Source of the DNA: Knufia peltigerae
Taxonomy: Eukaryota; Ascomycota; Eurotiomycetes; Chaetothyriales; Trichomeriaceae
Reading direction: 5' to 3'
Length of the DNA: 64,000 nucleotides
Assembly: GCA_030247855.1 (NCBI GenBank)
Contig: JAPDRN010000061.1
Location: forward strand, 124,001-188,000
The notes under the pieces are model-generated. The model did no database searches, was not told where the DNA came from, and saw only the letters and a program-made list of their open reading frames with translations. The translations under genes and the position numbers were made by a program. Below, piece by piece: positions 53,817-64,000 of this stretch; the first letter of the stretch is position 1, and the number at the start of each line of letters is the position of its first letter.

Positions 53817-54553
53817 CTTGTCGAGCATCAAGGATTTACCTTGGGTGTCTTTTGTATTTTGGTAGAAGAGAAGAGGTCCGAGGCCACAGCAGAGACGCAC
53901 CGAGTTTATATGACTTCGACGATGGGGAGAAGGCACGATGTTGTGACACCTGCATCTGCAACGCCAGCCATGGCTCCGTCACAGTTCCCTTGGTCTGACT
54001 TGTTGCTGCTTACAGCAATACGAGCCTTTCAGGTCATATCTCGCGGCAGCAAATCATGTGTAGGCATGATCAGGCTGTGCCAGGTATATGCTCGTGTCGA
54101 GTCGGTGTGGCTTCGCTTGCATGTGGGGAGGTGACCAGCTGAAAGACATCCAACTCAGCTGTTCTATCCACAGTCCAGGGCCTAGAACACCATATGCTAT
54201 TCGTTTACCTTGCTCTGGCATGAGATGGCAAGGCGTAGAAGGTAGGTGAAGTTGTGTGCGGTGCTTGGCGAATAAGAGTTGGAATATTGTTTTCAGCCTG
54301 ACTAGATATTCAGAGCCTCTTCTGATATCCCCCGTTGCTGGTCACTTGCAAAAGACATTTCGTAAAACCAGATCAAACCGAATGAATTCCCAGCGAGGTA
54401 CATACGCCATGCTGACAGATTCTGGTCTGTCATCTAAATCTCTTCCATAAACGTACAGGGTCTCAAACAAGCCTCAAATCAACCAGATTAAATCTACACC
54501 TCCGAACCAGTAGATATGATAGTACAGGATACATTGTTGCAAGAATCTCAAGT
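53817..54553. other. intergenic region
   Basis: Promoter of the GH13 gene and 3' region of the TOK channel gene. I see nothing specific. Confidence 0.6.
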
Positions 54554-57292
54554 TCATTCCGCTGACCTGGCATTGTTACTCATATGCCTCATCTTGAGCG
54601 TGCGCATACCAGCGCCACCACGGCCACCACCGACAGTGCCAGTCACTCGCGCTTCGAGTCTGCTGAAGGGGCCACGTCGCTTCTTGCGCGAATCGCTACC
54701 ACGCCGTTCTTTTGCTTTGGTTTTGGCGCGTGAACTCCATTGTGGCACATCCGTCTCATGTTTGCCTTCGCCTTGACGCTCGCCAGTGAAGAAGGCCAAG
54801 ACAGCATCGGCGCCAGAAGCGCGTCGTTGGCGCTCTTGTCGCTCGTTTGGAATCGTGGGCTCTGCAACTTTGCCCTTGTCTTGTCTGACGTTTGCTGCAT
54901 CTGCCGATTCTTCCCTCGTAGCCTGTCGTGAGAGTGAGTAGGTGGAAATGTTCGTTGCAGAAGGGCCCAGCGCCGTGTCAAAGCCCATCATATTTTTCTT
55001 CAGCAGGCGGAGGAGGCTTTCGCACAATCTATCAAGGATCCATTCGGACTCGGTCTGACCACTCAGCATGGGACTGCTTTCTTCGAGCCAGTCCCAATCC
55101 ACCACGCCATCGGTCTCTTCGTCGCACTGTAGCTGCTCGAGACCGTTCCTGGTGAAGCGAATAAGCCGAGTGAATTCGGCCCACTCCTCATAGCTGTAGC
55201 GCTTGTGTGGTGCGTGCTGCAGATCATCTGCGGCCCTACGAATTGCCCATGCTAAGCGCTGAGTCAAATCCGCCTCGGTGAGATCTTCAGTGGCAAGCTC
55301 CTCGATGCTCGCGGCCGGTGAAAGATTCTGTCCAGCTGGCCAAAGTGGCAGACCTTTCTTTCGTCGATGCTTCTCCACACGTTTGTTCATCCAATTGTAC
55401 AGCCAGGGATTCGCTTTGAGCAGATCGTGCCAGAGACCCTTCTTTGGCAAAACAGTCATGTCGCCAAGAATGAAAGTACCTCGCTTGAAGCTGGAGATAA
55501 CCGTATCGCCCATATCAGAGACCAGGATCGTCATAGTCGGTACTGCAATCAACGACCATACCACGAAGAAGGGTTTGCCGGCGTTGCTCTTGGGACTAAG
55601 ATCGCCATAGCCGATGGTGAGCAAGCTCACATAGCAGAAATAAAGGGCTTCGAAATAACTCAAGCCTTGAGTACGTTTCTCTGCCTGCCAGAAGACAACT
55701 GCGCCCATGCACCAAAGGGTGCCAAAGGCAATCATTGACACAAAAAGGGCAAACCACTTCTTGAACTTCTTCGCGTCTTCCTGGATAGCACGCATGGCGT
55801 TAAATTTATCCTTCTCCTCCCTCATGAGGAGGACTTTATGGTTCCTGCTCCTTGCTCTCGCCAGTCCGTAGACCGGCTTGGCCAGCAGTCTCAACGTAGC
55901 ATGAATGGGACCTCTGTGAAAGTCGTGATTCAAAAATTGCCGAGGGTGAGGTTCACTTCCATCGGCTTGCCTGAGATTCTCAACCTTCGGATCCTCGAAC
56001 TCAATTTGCCGCCCACTAGTCTGTTGGTCTTGGTCATTGTCTCGAGACGTTGAACTCGTTTCTATACCACCATGCGCCTCACGATCCAGGTCCCTCTCAA
56101 TCCGAGGATCAGGTATTGGGGCAGAGATCGATATCTTTCGACCCTGGTTCAAGTCCTTCTCAACCTCCTTCTCAAGGTCCTGTCGTCGGGAGTCCTCGTC
56201 TGCGTTGTCCTCGACAGTGACGACCCTGGACAGAGTGTTGATGCGTCTATTCTCGACATGTTTGCGGAGCACGTTGAGGGTGCTGAGTTCCCCTGCGAAC
56301 TTGTGGATGGAGCTGACCATGAGACCCAAAATGATGATGCCACCCACCGAGAAAGGAAAGACGAGGCCTCGCGCGAGATCGTTCGTGGGATAGAAATCTC
56401 CAAAGCCAACGGTCAGGATGGTGACGTCGCAAAAATATACTGCGTCTGGATAATCCCAGCCTTCGATCCTCGCGAAGACGCCCCCTCCACCTGCGAGCCA
56501 GATGAAGAACATCATGGTCTGAAGGATCAGGTTACGCTGTTCGTCGGTCAAGGTAAAGTGTTGAGGGTAGTGACCCAGAAAATAGCCCGCCATGTTGACC
56601 ATCAGGATCATTGAATTGAACATGTAGAGGCAAGCAGCAAGAACGGCGTTCCAAAATCCCTGCGAGTAGACTTGGTTATGCCCCGGTGGACAATGTAGGT
56701 ACATGGAAACGGTAATGCCGGTCAAAATACCGGCGGCGATGTAAAAGAAAACGATGGTCGCCGGAAGAGCAACAATATAACGAACGCGTTTTGTAAAATT
56801 CAGCAGCAAGAAAAAATTTCCCACAAACCCGCAGACAAGAGAGGCAATGTTGAGAGCAATACACCATGACGGATCCGGGTACCCGACCGAAGTGGCTTGA
56901 TATAGTACAGGATTGTCTGGGTCGACGACATTGTTCCTCCAAGGGACGACCAAGGCTTCGATGGAAATCATGTTTGCCATGGGAGCAAAAGTAGCAGCCA
57001 GCAGAGGTATGGCAGTCGACGCAAACCACCAGTCCGTGGGCAGGTCATCATCAGCCGCCCGGAACCTCAACTTGGGTACTTCATGATGATGTTTTCTGTG
57101 TGAACGTTTACGCTCTTCTTCTTCTCGGCCCTCACTGTCGCCCTCTGTGACTATAGACTGATTGCTCTCTCTTGGCCCATCGCCCTCCTTATGCAAGGCG
57201 CTGTCACTTGCGCTCGCCGTCCCGGCCGAACTGGAGTTGGAGCCGGTGTCTGGAGGATGCAACTCCTTCTGTTGGGCATGGTCGTAGCCCAT
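54554..57292 (-). CDS. tok1: TOK-type outward-rectifier potassium channel (two pore domains)
   Basis: Single-exon protein of 912 residues. Six hydrophobic helices precede the first pore loop, TILTVGFGDFYP (filter about 294-299). Two more helices and a second pore, SLLTIGYGDLSP (filter about 559-564), follow, giving the 8-TM, two-pore plan of yeast Tok1. The linker between the pores is long, charged and disordered (about 340-460). The C-terminal 300 residues are cytosolic, with an Arg/Lys-rich region (KKRRGPFSR) and Ser/Glu-rich parts, suited to phosphorylation control. The channel lets potassium out at depolarised plasma-membrane potential. The N-terminus is polar (PDTGSNSSSAGT) with a His/Lys-rich patch before the first helix. 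Two TCCTGGG words lie upstream (57489, 57553). Confidence 0.93.
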   Translation of the reverse strand: MGYDHAQQKELHPPDTGSNSSSAGTASASDSALHKEGDGPRESNQSIVTEGDSEGREEEERKRSHRKHHHEVPKLRFRAADDDLPTDWWFASTAIPLLAATFAPMANMISIEALVVPWRNNVVDPDNPVLYQATSVGYPDPSWCIALNIASLVCGFVGNFFLLLNFTKRVRYIVALPATIVFFYIAAGILTGITVSMYLHCPPGHNQVYSQGFWNAVLAACLYMFNSMILMVNMAGYFLGHYPQHFTLTDEQRNLILQTMMFFIWLAGGGGVFARIEGWDYPDAVYFCDVTILTVGFGDFYPTNDLARGLVFPFSVGGIIILGLMVSSIHKFAGELSTLNVLRKHVENRRINTLSRVVTVEDNADEDSRRQDLEKEVEKDLNQGRKISISAPIPDPRIERDLDREAHGGIETSSTSRDNDQDQQTSGRQIEFEDPKVENLRQADGSEPHPRQFLNHDFHRGPIHATLRLLAKPVYGLARARSRNHKVLLMREEKDKFNAMRAIQEDAKKFKKWFALFVSMIAFGTLWCMGAVVFWQAEKRTQGLSYFEALYFCYVSLLTIGYGDLSPKSNAGKPFFVVWSLIAVPTMTILVSDMGDTVISSFKRGTFILGDMTVLPKKGLWHDLLKANPWLYNWMNKRVEKHRRKKGLPLWPAGQNLSPAASIEELATEDLTEADLTQRLAWAIRRAADDLQHAPHKRYSYEEWAEFTRLIRFTRNGLEQLQCDEETDGVVDWDWLEESSPMLSGQTESEWILDRLCESLLRLLKKNMMGFDTALGPSATNISTYSLSRQATREESADAANVRQDKGKVAEPTIPNERQERQRRASGADAVLAFFTGERQGEGKHETDVPQWSSRAKTKAKERRGSDSRKKRRGPFSRLEARVTGTVGGGRGGAGMRTLKMRHMSNNARSAE

Positions 57293-57857
57293 AGTGGGGT
57301 GACCGGACTTCTTGTCACAGAGATTCGGCAGGCATGATGTACTGGTATCGAGTTGCTGTTATAGCGCAGCCAGATTGAAACGTCTGGAGGATCTCGAAGG
57401 GGAAATGGGCATCGTGGTTCAGCTTGAATGCCGCTGGTCGGAGAAGTGAAGAAGTCGTCGTGAATGTAGTTGGGAAATGTCAGTCATAGTCCTGGGCATG
57501 GTGAAGAGAAAATGTCGACACGGTTCTTCAGGCTCAAAGAATTCCCAGAAAGTCCTGGGCTCGTTTCCTGTGATTTGATTGACTGTGTTGAGGTGGAAAA
57601 GAATGCGCGGCGGCATGTGCGGAACCGAGTGGCTGCGATGAGCATCGACCACCATCATTGCCGTCGCCATCGTCCAATCGCCAGCCGTCCATGGCATCCC
57701 TGTTTTTGCTGAGATGATCAACTCCACCGTGAAATGTCATGCATCACGAGGATTCTGGGGTTTGACCTGGTGGAGATGGTGCGAGATCAGGAACTGGATA
57801 ACGACAAGCTCGTTGAAGCTTTAACCATCTTGAGCTTACACTATTATAGGAAGAAAA
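57293..57857. other. upstream region of the TOK channel gene
   Basis: Non-coding spacer up to the MITE. It holds two TCCTGGG words (57489, 57553). Confidence 0.6.
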
Positions 57858-58096
57858 GGCGATAGGTATTACGCACACCCACCTGTGGATAATACACAAG
57901 GCTATCCATAGTAGTTAGCACAGGAATACTCCCCAATTGTCATTCCTTGGTATCAATATGAGTTAAATGATAAGAGATATTCTTAAGAATAGTTTAATGA
58001 CGAGCATTGAGACAGTGACAAGGCCAGTAATAACGACTAAGTATTCAGGTAGCCTTGTGCGTAATGCAGAGGTGGGTGTGCGTAATCCCTATCGCC
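57858..58096. mobile_element. MITE-like element with 47-bp terminal inverted repeats (copy 2, complete)
   Basis: The left end (57858-57904) begins GGCGATAGGTATTACGCACA. The right end (58050-58096) is its reverse complement with 41 of 47 bases matching. The flanking AAAA on both sides may be a target duplication. The 239-bp element codes for nothing. The AT-rich middle holds TCAATATGAGTTAAATG and ACGACGAGCATTGAGAC-like words shared with copies at 47403 and 62390. A non-autonomous DNA transposon is the natural reading; its parent is not in the window. Confidence 0.82.
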
Positions 58097-58687
58097 AAAA
58101 GTCCTTTGGTAGTGTAACATGGTCTTTTTTTTGGTGTTGTTTGCATTTCGTGTCGTAAGTACATATACATAAATACATATGGTGCCTAGTAATACAATTT
58201 CTTCCTTGACACGTTTGGAATTGAGGAAAAGGAAAAACACAAAAACACACGCACACACAAGAAAAAGAAAAAGAGAAAAAAAAGCTGGCAAATGTGTACA
58301 CGCACGCCAGTTTCGTGCCATACACTTGAATTCAACACAAATGTTACAATCTGAAATGCTTGCATCAAAGCATCAAATGATACATACACCCTAGATCCAT
58401 CATCACATGCTCTTCTTCCAATGGAAACCTAAGTGAAAACAAAAAACAAAAAAAGACAGTCATCGCTTGCAAATGGGATATCGCACACAACAAAGGAAAA
58501 ATGCCATGACGAAAAGAAAACAACGCGGGTGTTTAGGTCCTGCATCCCCTTTCATCCCTTTGGGGGAAAACAAACAATGTAAAAATCATCTCAAAGGTCA
58601 TTCATTCTCCTTGGTGTCGGTCACAGGTCGGTCATGTTTTCTCAAAATCCAACGAGTCAGCTTGAAAGATATCTCGCTGTTCGTAAG
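58097..58687. other. intergenic region
   Basis: 3' flank of the DUF7514 gene, rich in A/CA runs (58230-58285). No gene. Confidence 0.6.
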
Positions 58688-61003
58688 CTAGCGAAGTTCT
58701 CGATAGCTGCTGGGAGGATAGCCTGCCGACGACGGGTAAGACCCATATGCGGCATCTCTTGGAACCGAGTTGGCATCTCTGACCACCGAGGGAGGCGGAG
58801 GTGGTTGAAACCCAGTACTTATAGACACAGGAGTGTTGTACGATGAAGCACTACCTCCGTGCCGCGGGTCCCGATAGAAGTCCTCATCAGCCAAGGGAAC
58901 CGAGCTTGAGTATGGTGGTGGAGCACGTCCATCATGAGCAGACACAGATTGCATGCGTGGCCTGTTATCCCTCGGTCTCTCTCTTTCACGCTCCCTCGGG
59001 TCATACGCTGCCATCCTGGCGGCATCGTATCGGTCGTTGGCCAGTCGTTCTCGTTGCGCCTCATACTCCTTGTAACGTCTGGCATCTTCGTATGGGTCGT
59101 TCGCACTATACGAGTGACGTGACGAGGCATAGGCTGATTCCGCGTCAGGCTTTCGTACATATGACGCAGATCCGCTTTCCTTACCCATGGAAGGAGAACG
59201 ATTGCGACCGGGCCTGGGTTGTTCCCGATGATGATACGTGCCATTAGAGCGGTAATGTCGAGGTGTTTCTGCATCCATAGGTGGAGGCGGAGGCTTCTGG
59301 TGAATGGAAACTGCAGGCGCGCTCGATCTGGAGTTGTCAGTGTAACGATTCGCGGTATGAAATGAGTTCGACCGTCCTATTTTCACCTCCTGTGGCGGAA
59401 GGCCCGGCGGTGCTTTGATCTCTGTGGCATCACCGGGTCCTCGAACACTCTCGTAGGTCTTTCCGCCCCCCGGTGCAGCGACATAAGGCTTGCGTTCTCG
59501 CTCAATGGGTTGCGGAGTAGGCATGTCCTCAGAATTCTCTACCGCGTTATCCTCATTGTCAGATGCGTCGCTTACGTATGGTTGTCGTGGAGTGCGATCT
59601 TGACTGGTCTGAGACAAGGTTGGGCTGGGCTGAGGTGCACTTGGGATTGGTTCCTTGTTTTCCGGGGCCGGTTTCAGATTGGATTTTGGTGTATCATCAC
59701 CTGCTTGGCCCTGGTGCGAGGCTCTTGTAGTGGGATCTGTCACACTTGCTGTGCTGGCCTGTTGAGAGGCGTAGTTGACGTTGCAGTGTGTAGCCATAGA
59801 TTTTTGAAGCTTGTAGGCTATCTCGGTGTCGGGATGGCTAGGGAAAAGGCGCCTGGAGATCTCCTTAGGAAACCGCTCTTTTTTGTCGTCTGGGTTGCTG
59901 ATGGGCATATCCAGCGCCGTCTTTGCCAATCTTTCAAACTCCTGATCTGGGTGTGCCTTGAGGAGCAAAGTCGCCCACGTTTCGAAACCTCGTGGTGTCA
60001 GACCAGGAAGGTCTGGTCTCTCGCCAAGTTTCTCCTGAACCAGATGGTGTTCGGCTTCGATCTCCCTGAACATTCGGGAAATGGAGGATGTCCTGTCATC
60101 GAAGACGATTTTCCAGGGGTAGGTTTCGTTGGAGATTTTGGTCGCTTCGTAGTACTTCTGCATCTTGGTCGGGGTAACGACCAAGCTGTTTTTGGGCTCG
60201 TAGTCTTCGACGAGATGAACAGCGATTCCACGAAGAAACTGTCCAAGGCGAGGAGTGGCCTGGCCTTGCTCATCAAATAAGGTGCCCCATACACGTTCCA
60301 AGATTGTAGCGTCTCCCCCAGTATCAACTCTTTTCGGCCCTCTAGGCCGATCAACTCTTTCTTGATTATCATCACTAATAGAATGATGACTAGCTTGGCT
60401 GAAGGGAGAGACTGGCCGGTTCTCAGCTGGGGGGAACCCGCCCTGCAAAGCCGACTCCTTTGACTGTTGTTGTGATGGTGGTGGTGGTGGTGGTGGTGGC
60501 GGAGGAGGAAATTGAGGAGAGGAATGACTCATCCCAGCGTCTTCTGAGGTGCGATGCGGTGTCGGAGGAGTGTAGACGGTAGCACGATTGAGAGGAGGAG
60601 ATCCTGTTGCTGATGAGGCTACGTCTGCCTGCGGACCAGGGACAGGTGCCGAAGGAGCTGGGGCAGACAGGGTGATGCCCTTCAACTGTTGCAGGACATT
60701 GGCAGTGATCTGCGTAGTAATCTGTTGCAATAGCTCTGGGGAAATAGACGCGGCAGAAGCTGCGTCTGCATTATTGAAGGCAGAAGTGATGGCATCATTT
60801 ATAGGTTGCCGGGCCTGATGATATTTGGAGGGATCGAAATGGTGCGAGTCGAGCGAAGGATTAGAAGATCCTCGTGGTCTTACGCTTCTGCCCTCTCTTG
60901 ATATGGAATTGCTCATGGCTGGATGGAGGTGCCTCGAGTCACCATTGTCGCTCAAGCTGCTGGTATCCGAGCGACATGGGAGACGTTCATCAGTGGAAGC
61001 CAT
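58688..61003 (-). CDS. DUF7514 domain protein, largely disordered
   Basis: Single-exon protein of 771 residues. The ordered core (about 225-400) begins ILERVWGTLFDEQGQATPRL and continues with LGQFLRGIAVHLVEDYEPKN, VVTPTKMQKYYEATKI and GFETWATLLLKAHPDQEFERL, the DUF7514 signature of Pezizomycotina. The core ends with a SRRLFP motif. The N-terminal part has a poly-Pro run (about 165-176) coded by a GGT-type repeat at 60478-60503. The C-terminal half is Pro/Arg/Ser-rich and disordered, with a charged block ERLANDRYDAARMAAYDPRE and a Tyr/Ser-rich end. Its function is unknown; a scaffold role is only inferred from the composition. The start at 61003 gives MASTDERLPCRSDTSS. Confidence 0.82.
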   Translation of the reverse strand: MASTDERLPCRSDTSSLSDNGDSRHLHPAMSNSISREGRSVRPRGSSNPSLDSHHFDPSKYHQARQPINDAITSAFNNADAASAASISPELLQQITTQITANVLQQLKGITLSAPAPSAPVPGPQADVASSATGSPPLNRATVYTPPTPHRTSEDAGMSHSSPQFPPPPPPPPPPPSQQQSKESALQGGFPPAENRPVSPFSQASHHSISDDNQERVDRPRGPKRVDTGGDATILERVWGTLFDEQGQATPRLGQFLRGIAVHLVEDYEPKNSLVVTPTKMQKYYEATKISNETYPWKIVFDDRTSSISRMFREIEAEHHLVQEKLGERPDLPGLTPRGFETWATLLLKAHPDQEFERLAKTALDMPISNPDDKKERFPKEISRRLFPSHPDTEIAYKLQKSMATHCNVNYASQQASTASVTDPTTRASHQGQAGDDTPKSNLKPAPENKEPIPSAPQPSPTLSQTSQDRTPRQPYVSDASDNEDNAVENSEDMPTPQPIERERKPYVAAPGGGKTYESVRGPGDATEIKAPPGLPPQEVKIGRSNSFHTANRYTDNSRSSAPAVSIHQKPPPPPMDAETPRHYRSNGTYHHREQPRPGRNRSPSMGKESGSASYVRKPDAESAYASSRHSYSANDPYEDARRYKEYEAQRERLANDRYDAARMAAYDPRERERERPRDNRPRMQSVSAHDGRAPPPYSSSVPLADEDFYRDPRHGGSASSYNTPVSISTGFQPPPPPSVVRDANSVPRDAAYGSYPSSAGYPPSSYRELR

Positions 61004-62389
61004 CGCTCGGGAGGCCGCAGTCCCACCGAAGACAAATCTTGTCCTCAGGGCATTCAGGAAATTGTCTCAACCAGTTTTCAGATTGTGATAGCGTATGCAG
61101 TGCTGGAGAGGAGCCGGCGTGCATTTGTTTACAGCTGGGACGCACACACAGCCGAGGCCATGTGGCCCGCAGCCTGAGAGTGACGCTGGTTTCTTGCTGT
61201 GAAATACCTCAAAGAGGGAAGAGAGCGAGATCTGGGCAGGATGGAAGGTGATAGGATGGAGCAATAGGACAATGAAGGATGTCAGTCGTCAGGCTCGGGA
61301 GGTGTTGTACAGTGATCGTCGTTGCGTGGCAGGTGATTGCGTCTCTCGAATATTTGGTCAAGGAGGTTGTGCTTAGTACGCACGTGCCGGTGGTAATCTG
61401 TGAGGACAATGGGGAGCGTCAAAGAGGAAACCGCTTCTATCGGTTTGTCAGGCGAAAGCAATCCGATGTGCCCGAAGTCCTGGAATGATGGAGTTTGAAA
61501 ATGGGCTGAATCGAGGCGTGGAAGTTGAGCGGCGCCTCAGTACAGAGTAGGAGGAGGCTAAAGGAGGTATATTTTCGTCATAGGCCATGTTTAGTGTTGT
61601 GACCGGTGAACTTGAATTGGTTGGATGATGGCATTGAAATGAAGCGAGCGATCAACATGGGTCTCTTGATGGGCGCAGTCTAGGCGGACGGGAGAAGCCA
61701 CAGCGACCCAGCGACGCCCATCAACCACGTCTATTTGCTATCTGATGGTGGTGTCGTAGTAGTGTAAGGTGCCTACTGTACGGACCACATTGTACGAATA
61801 CGAGCCCTATCAATCCAGTCAAACATTTTCCAAAATTTTGGCCCGCCCTGTGCCATGAATAGCAAATGCCTGGGCCTCCCACGTTCACGTTCCCTGTTAC
61901 CGAAGTCCACCTTGGCCTTGATGCAGGGATGGAACAATTCTTGAGACGGATCACGATCTTGGGTGGTCAAGCACACCGAGGCATCTGCGACAGTCATACT
62001 CGTACAAAAGGCAACTAGGTCTCTAACGTCATTGTACAACACGGATGGTAAACCACACATTTTTCTAGGGTATCTAGCTGGGGGATACTACCACCATGTC
62101 AACCCAGGCAGCATCTAACATGCATGCCATGGGGGCGTCTTCAAATGCAAGTGCCTCAGCCACAGCAGGGTTCTCCATGTAACCTTCAGATCGTCGTCTG
62201 GCCCCCAATGCATTGCATGGCTCAATGACAGAAACAGGTGTTGACTGCCCTGACTGCTGAACTTCAAGGAATACCTGTGTTGCACCACTGTGTGCGTGTG
62301 TTGTTGTGAGTCTGGACAAGACAATGACGAGGTGAATTTAGAAGATATAATATCATTTCCCAGCTCAGACCCTTCTGTCGACGATAAGT
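61004..62389. other. upstream spacer of the DUF7514 gene
   Basis: Gene-free. It probably contains the long leader and promoter of the DUF7514 gene. Short frames on both strands have no family character. Confidence 0.55.
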
Positions 62390-62629
62390 ATTACGCACAC
62401 CTACCTTTGCATTACGCACAAGGCTACCTACCAGATATATCACTGAAGCACCTCCAATTGCCATTCGCTGTTTAGGCGATTAATTTGTAAAATGCTCACA
62501 ACCTGGCCGTTATTGCTATTCTGATTAGTGCCTTGCTGCTCGTCATTCTCTCTGTCCCTAACAATTTCTCTTGACTTGTTTGTATTTTGTCAGTTACCAT
62601 TTCAACTCATATTGATATTAAGAAATGAC
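62390..62629. mobile_element. MITE-like element, inverted and truncated (copy 3)
   Basis: The left terminal repeat (62390-62436) reads GACGATAAGTATTACGCACA and continues with CCTTTGCATTACGCACAAGG, close to the right end of copy 2 reversed. Inside, CCGTTATTGCTATT, GCTCGTCATT and TTTCAACTCATATTGATA match copy 2 read in reverse. The second terminal repeat is missing, so the far end is lost or decayed. Confidence 0.65.
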
Positions 62630-63176
62630 ACAACAGGTTCGGGGCTTTAATGAAGGGCGAAGGCATTTTCTTACCGAACATGGGTTGGGAGCCCCCCTAG
62701 TCGTCTAATACTCCCCCCGTAGGCCTGTACTAGGCAACTGAGCCGAGGGTCTAAGCATCTGAGACAACCAGTCACGCTTCGATTGTTGTGCTTTAACGTT
62801 GACGGTTCTCTCTCACACAGACATACACTTTTGGTTGAGAAGTAATGTGAATCTGAGTAGTGATAGCGCGTCCACTTAGCTGTCCAACCGATGTAAACTT
62901 CTGCTCCTTAGAATTCACGGGTGAAGTGTTTGCTGTCACAGCGGCACACGTAACAGGCTGCCGTGAGCTTGGAGGAACCGAAGATGATCCCAAGCTTGTT
63001 GGTATGCGAAGAGCCGAGAGTGAGTGAAGCCTGTTTCAATTTGTTTGCATAAAGGCGACTTTCAAGCAATTAAGGATGATCACAGAACAGCAACTGCGAC
63101 ATGCAAGTGTGGGTGCATGTTACCCTCTTGCGCGTCGATTGTATGTAAATACTTTCAAGGTCTGTTGTCCTCGACG
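62630..63176. other. intergenic region
   Basis: Spacer between MITE copy 3 and the pseudogene. No gene seen. Confidence 0.55.
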
Positions 63177-64000
63177 ATGGACGAACCAGTGCACGACACT
63201 GAAGAGATCGCTCCTGTTGCGAGTTTAGTCTCGTCCGCCCCTCTCCTGATCAAAGAGAAAGAGGAGCCACGCGTAAACGAAATCCTCCAACAAATCACAA
63301 AACTACAGTACGAGCACGGAGAAACGTTCAAGAATGTTGACGAGAGATTATGGACCGAACTAAATCCACTGCTAGATGAATTTTCCTAAACTACGGTATG
63401 TCACGTCTGTTTCATCGTGCACGCAGAGATACATCATGCTGACATTGACATAGCATCCATTACTTTCGTCCGAGCGGGCGCCTCGTTGTACAAATGGGTA
63501 CAGGTGTGCGGCACGGTGTGTTTGTTGCATCCCTCGAAAAGCGTATCTTGCACCAAACATATGAACTCTCAAGTGGGCCTGAACCGGCTGCGCTCTTCGC
63601 CAAAGATGTCCGCCATACTGGTTCTAGCAGAATCATCCCCTTCAGACGCGCGCTACGGAGTTCATGAACCAGATAGCGCTTTTTGAAAACTAGGAGCGCG
63701 AGCGAGAACAGTCATGATCGAAGTCGCCAACTCTCAAAAAGTAATAGACTTGCGCCGCATTGCACAAGATTACACCTTGGGGTCTGACATCAAGATCCGT
63801 GTCGTCATCGGAATAGACCTGGAGTACAAGAAACACTAACGGACCACACTCACCGTCTGGCGAGCCAACGACGAAGCATGGGCTGTAGAGCCAACAATCC
63901 TCGATCAGGTAAGTTTCATGATCTCTGCCGTTTTATATACTGATCGATCACAGAGCTTCCGGCTTGATGATGGCCAGCCTGTAAACGACACTACACTCGG
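63177..64000 (+). pseudogene. frameshifted gene of a repeated fungal hypothetical family (continues beyond the window)
   Basis: A first frame (63177-63389) reads from MDEPVHDTEE to NVDERLWTELNPLLDE. The sense continues in another frame across a likely intron (about 63398-63454: GTATGT to CATAG) into RIHYFRPSGRLVVQMGTGV and HGVFVASLEKRIL, which runs to a stop at about 63666. A third frame then carries MIEVANSQKVIDLRRIAQDY and DIKIRVVIGIDLEYKKH, a TAA stop (63837-63839), and RTTLTVWRANDEAWA. This order matches a family of fungal unknown proteins with a VVIEV-SQ ... IRVVVGLDIEY segment, often multi-copy. Two frame changes and one stop make it a pseudogene. The 3' part has a further possible intron at 63909 and leaves the window. 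Confidence 0.65.

Overview
The window is nuclear DNA of a filamentous ascomycete (Pezizomycotina). The evidence is short introns (about 54-97 bp, one of 160 bp) with GT...AG ends and often a CTAAC/CTAAT branch site, one gene per transcription unit on both strands, AT-richer spacers, and fungus-specific families such as a Zn2Cys6 regulator, Dsc2-like rhomboid, Rgp1, a TOK channel and a DUF7514 protein. I cannot name the genus. Exon joints were placed by hand from splice signals, reading frame and remembered family sequences; no search was run.

Left part (1-14.2 kb): housekeeping genes. These are the C-terminus of a Zn2Cys6 regulator, a small-molecule methyltransferase, mitochondrial ribosomal protein mL41, TFIIH subunit Tfb1, a Dsc2-like rhomboid pseudoprotease, a DUF1295 reductase-like membrane protein, Dph1 (diphthamide) and Rgp1 (Ypt6 exchange factor).

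Middle-left (14.2-26 kb): accessory and decayed DNA. It holds a truncated aminoglycoside-phosphotransferase-like (APH) gene, a guanine-deaminase-like amidohydrolase with a signal peptide, an FSH1-hydrolase fragment, a frameshifted remnant of an NRPS-like terminal reductase domain, a GNAT acetyltransferase, an intact APH-like gene and an unknown gene with a possible frameshift. I read this as the ruin of a secondary-metabolite locus.

Middle-right (27-46 kb): palmitoyl-protein thioesterase, a RING-CH-like protein, a Cys-rich unknown, a membrane-anchored GH16 glucanase-like enzyme, the eEF1A methyltransferase Efm7, a Gln-rich protein, the Elongator factor Kti12 with a 6-nt first coding exon, and a C2H2 regulator. 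The upstream region of that regulator carries eight copies of TCCTGGG, three of them exactly 11 bp apart.

Right part (46-64 kb): an APC-family permease, an intracellular GH13 amylase-like enzyme, a two-pore TOK potassium channel and a DUF7514 protein. Between them lie three copies of a MITE-like element with about 47-bp inverted ends, and a pseudogene runs off the window end. The 9-mer TACGGAGTA/TACTCCGTA occurs about eleven times, always outside genes. I found no rRNA, convincing tRNA, CRISPR array or intact transposase.
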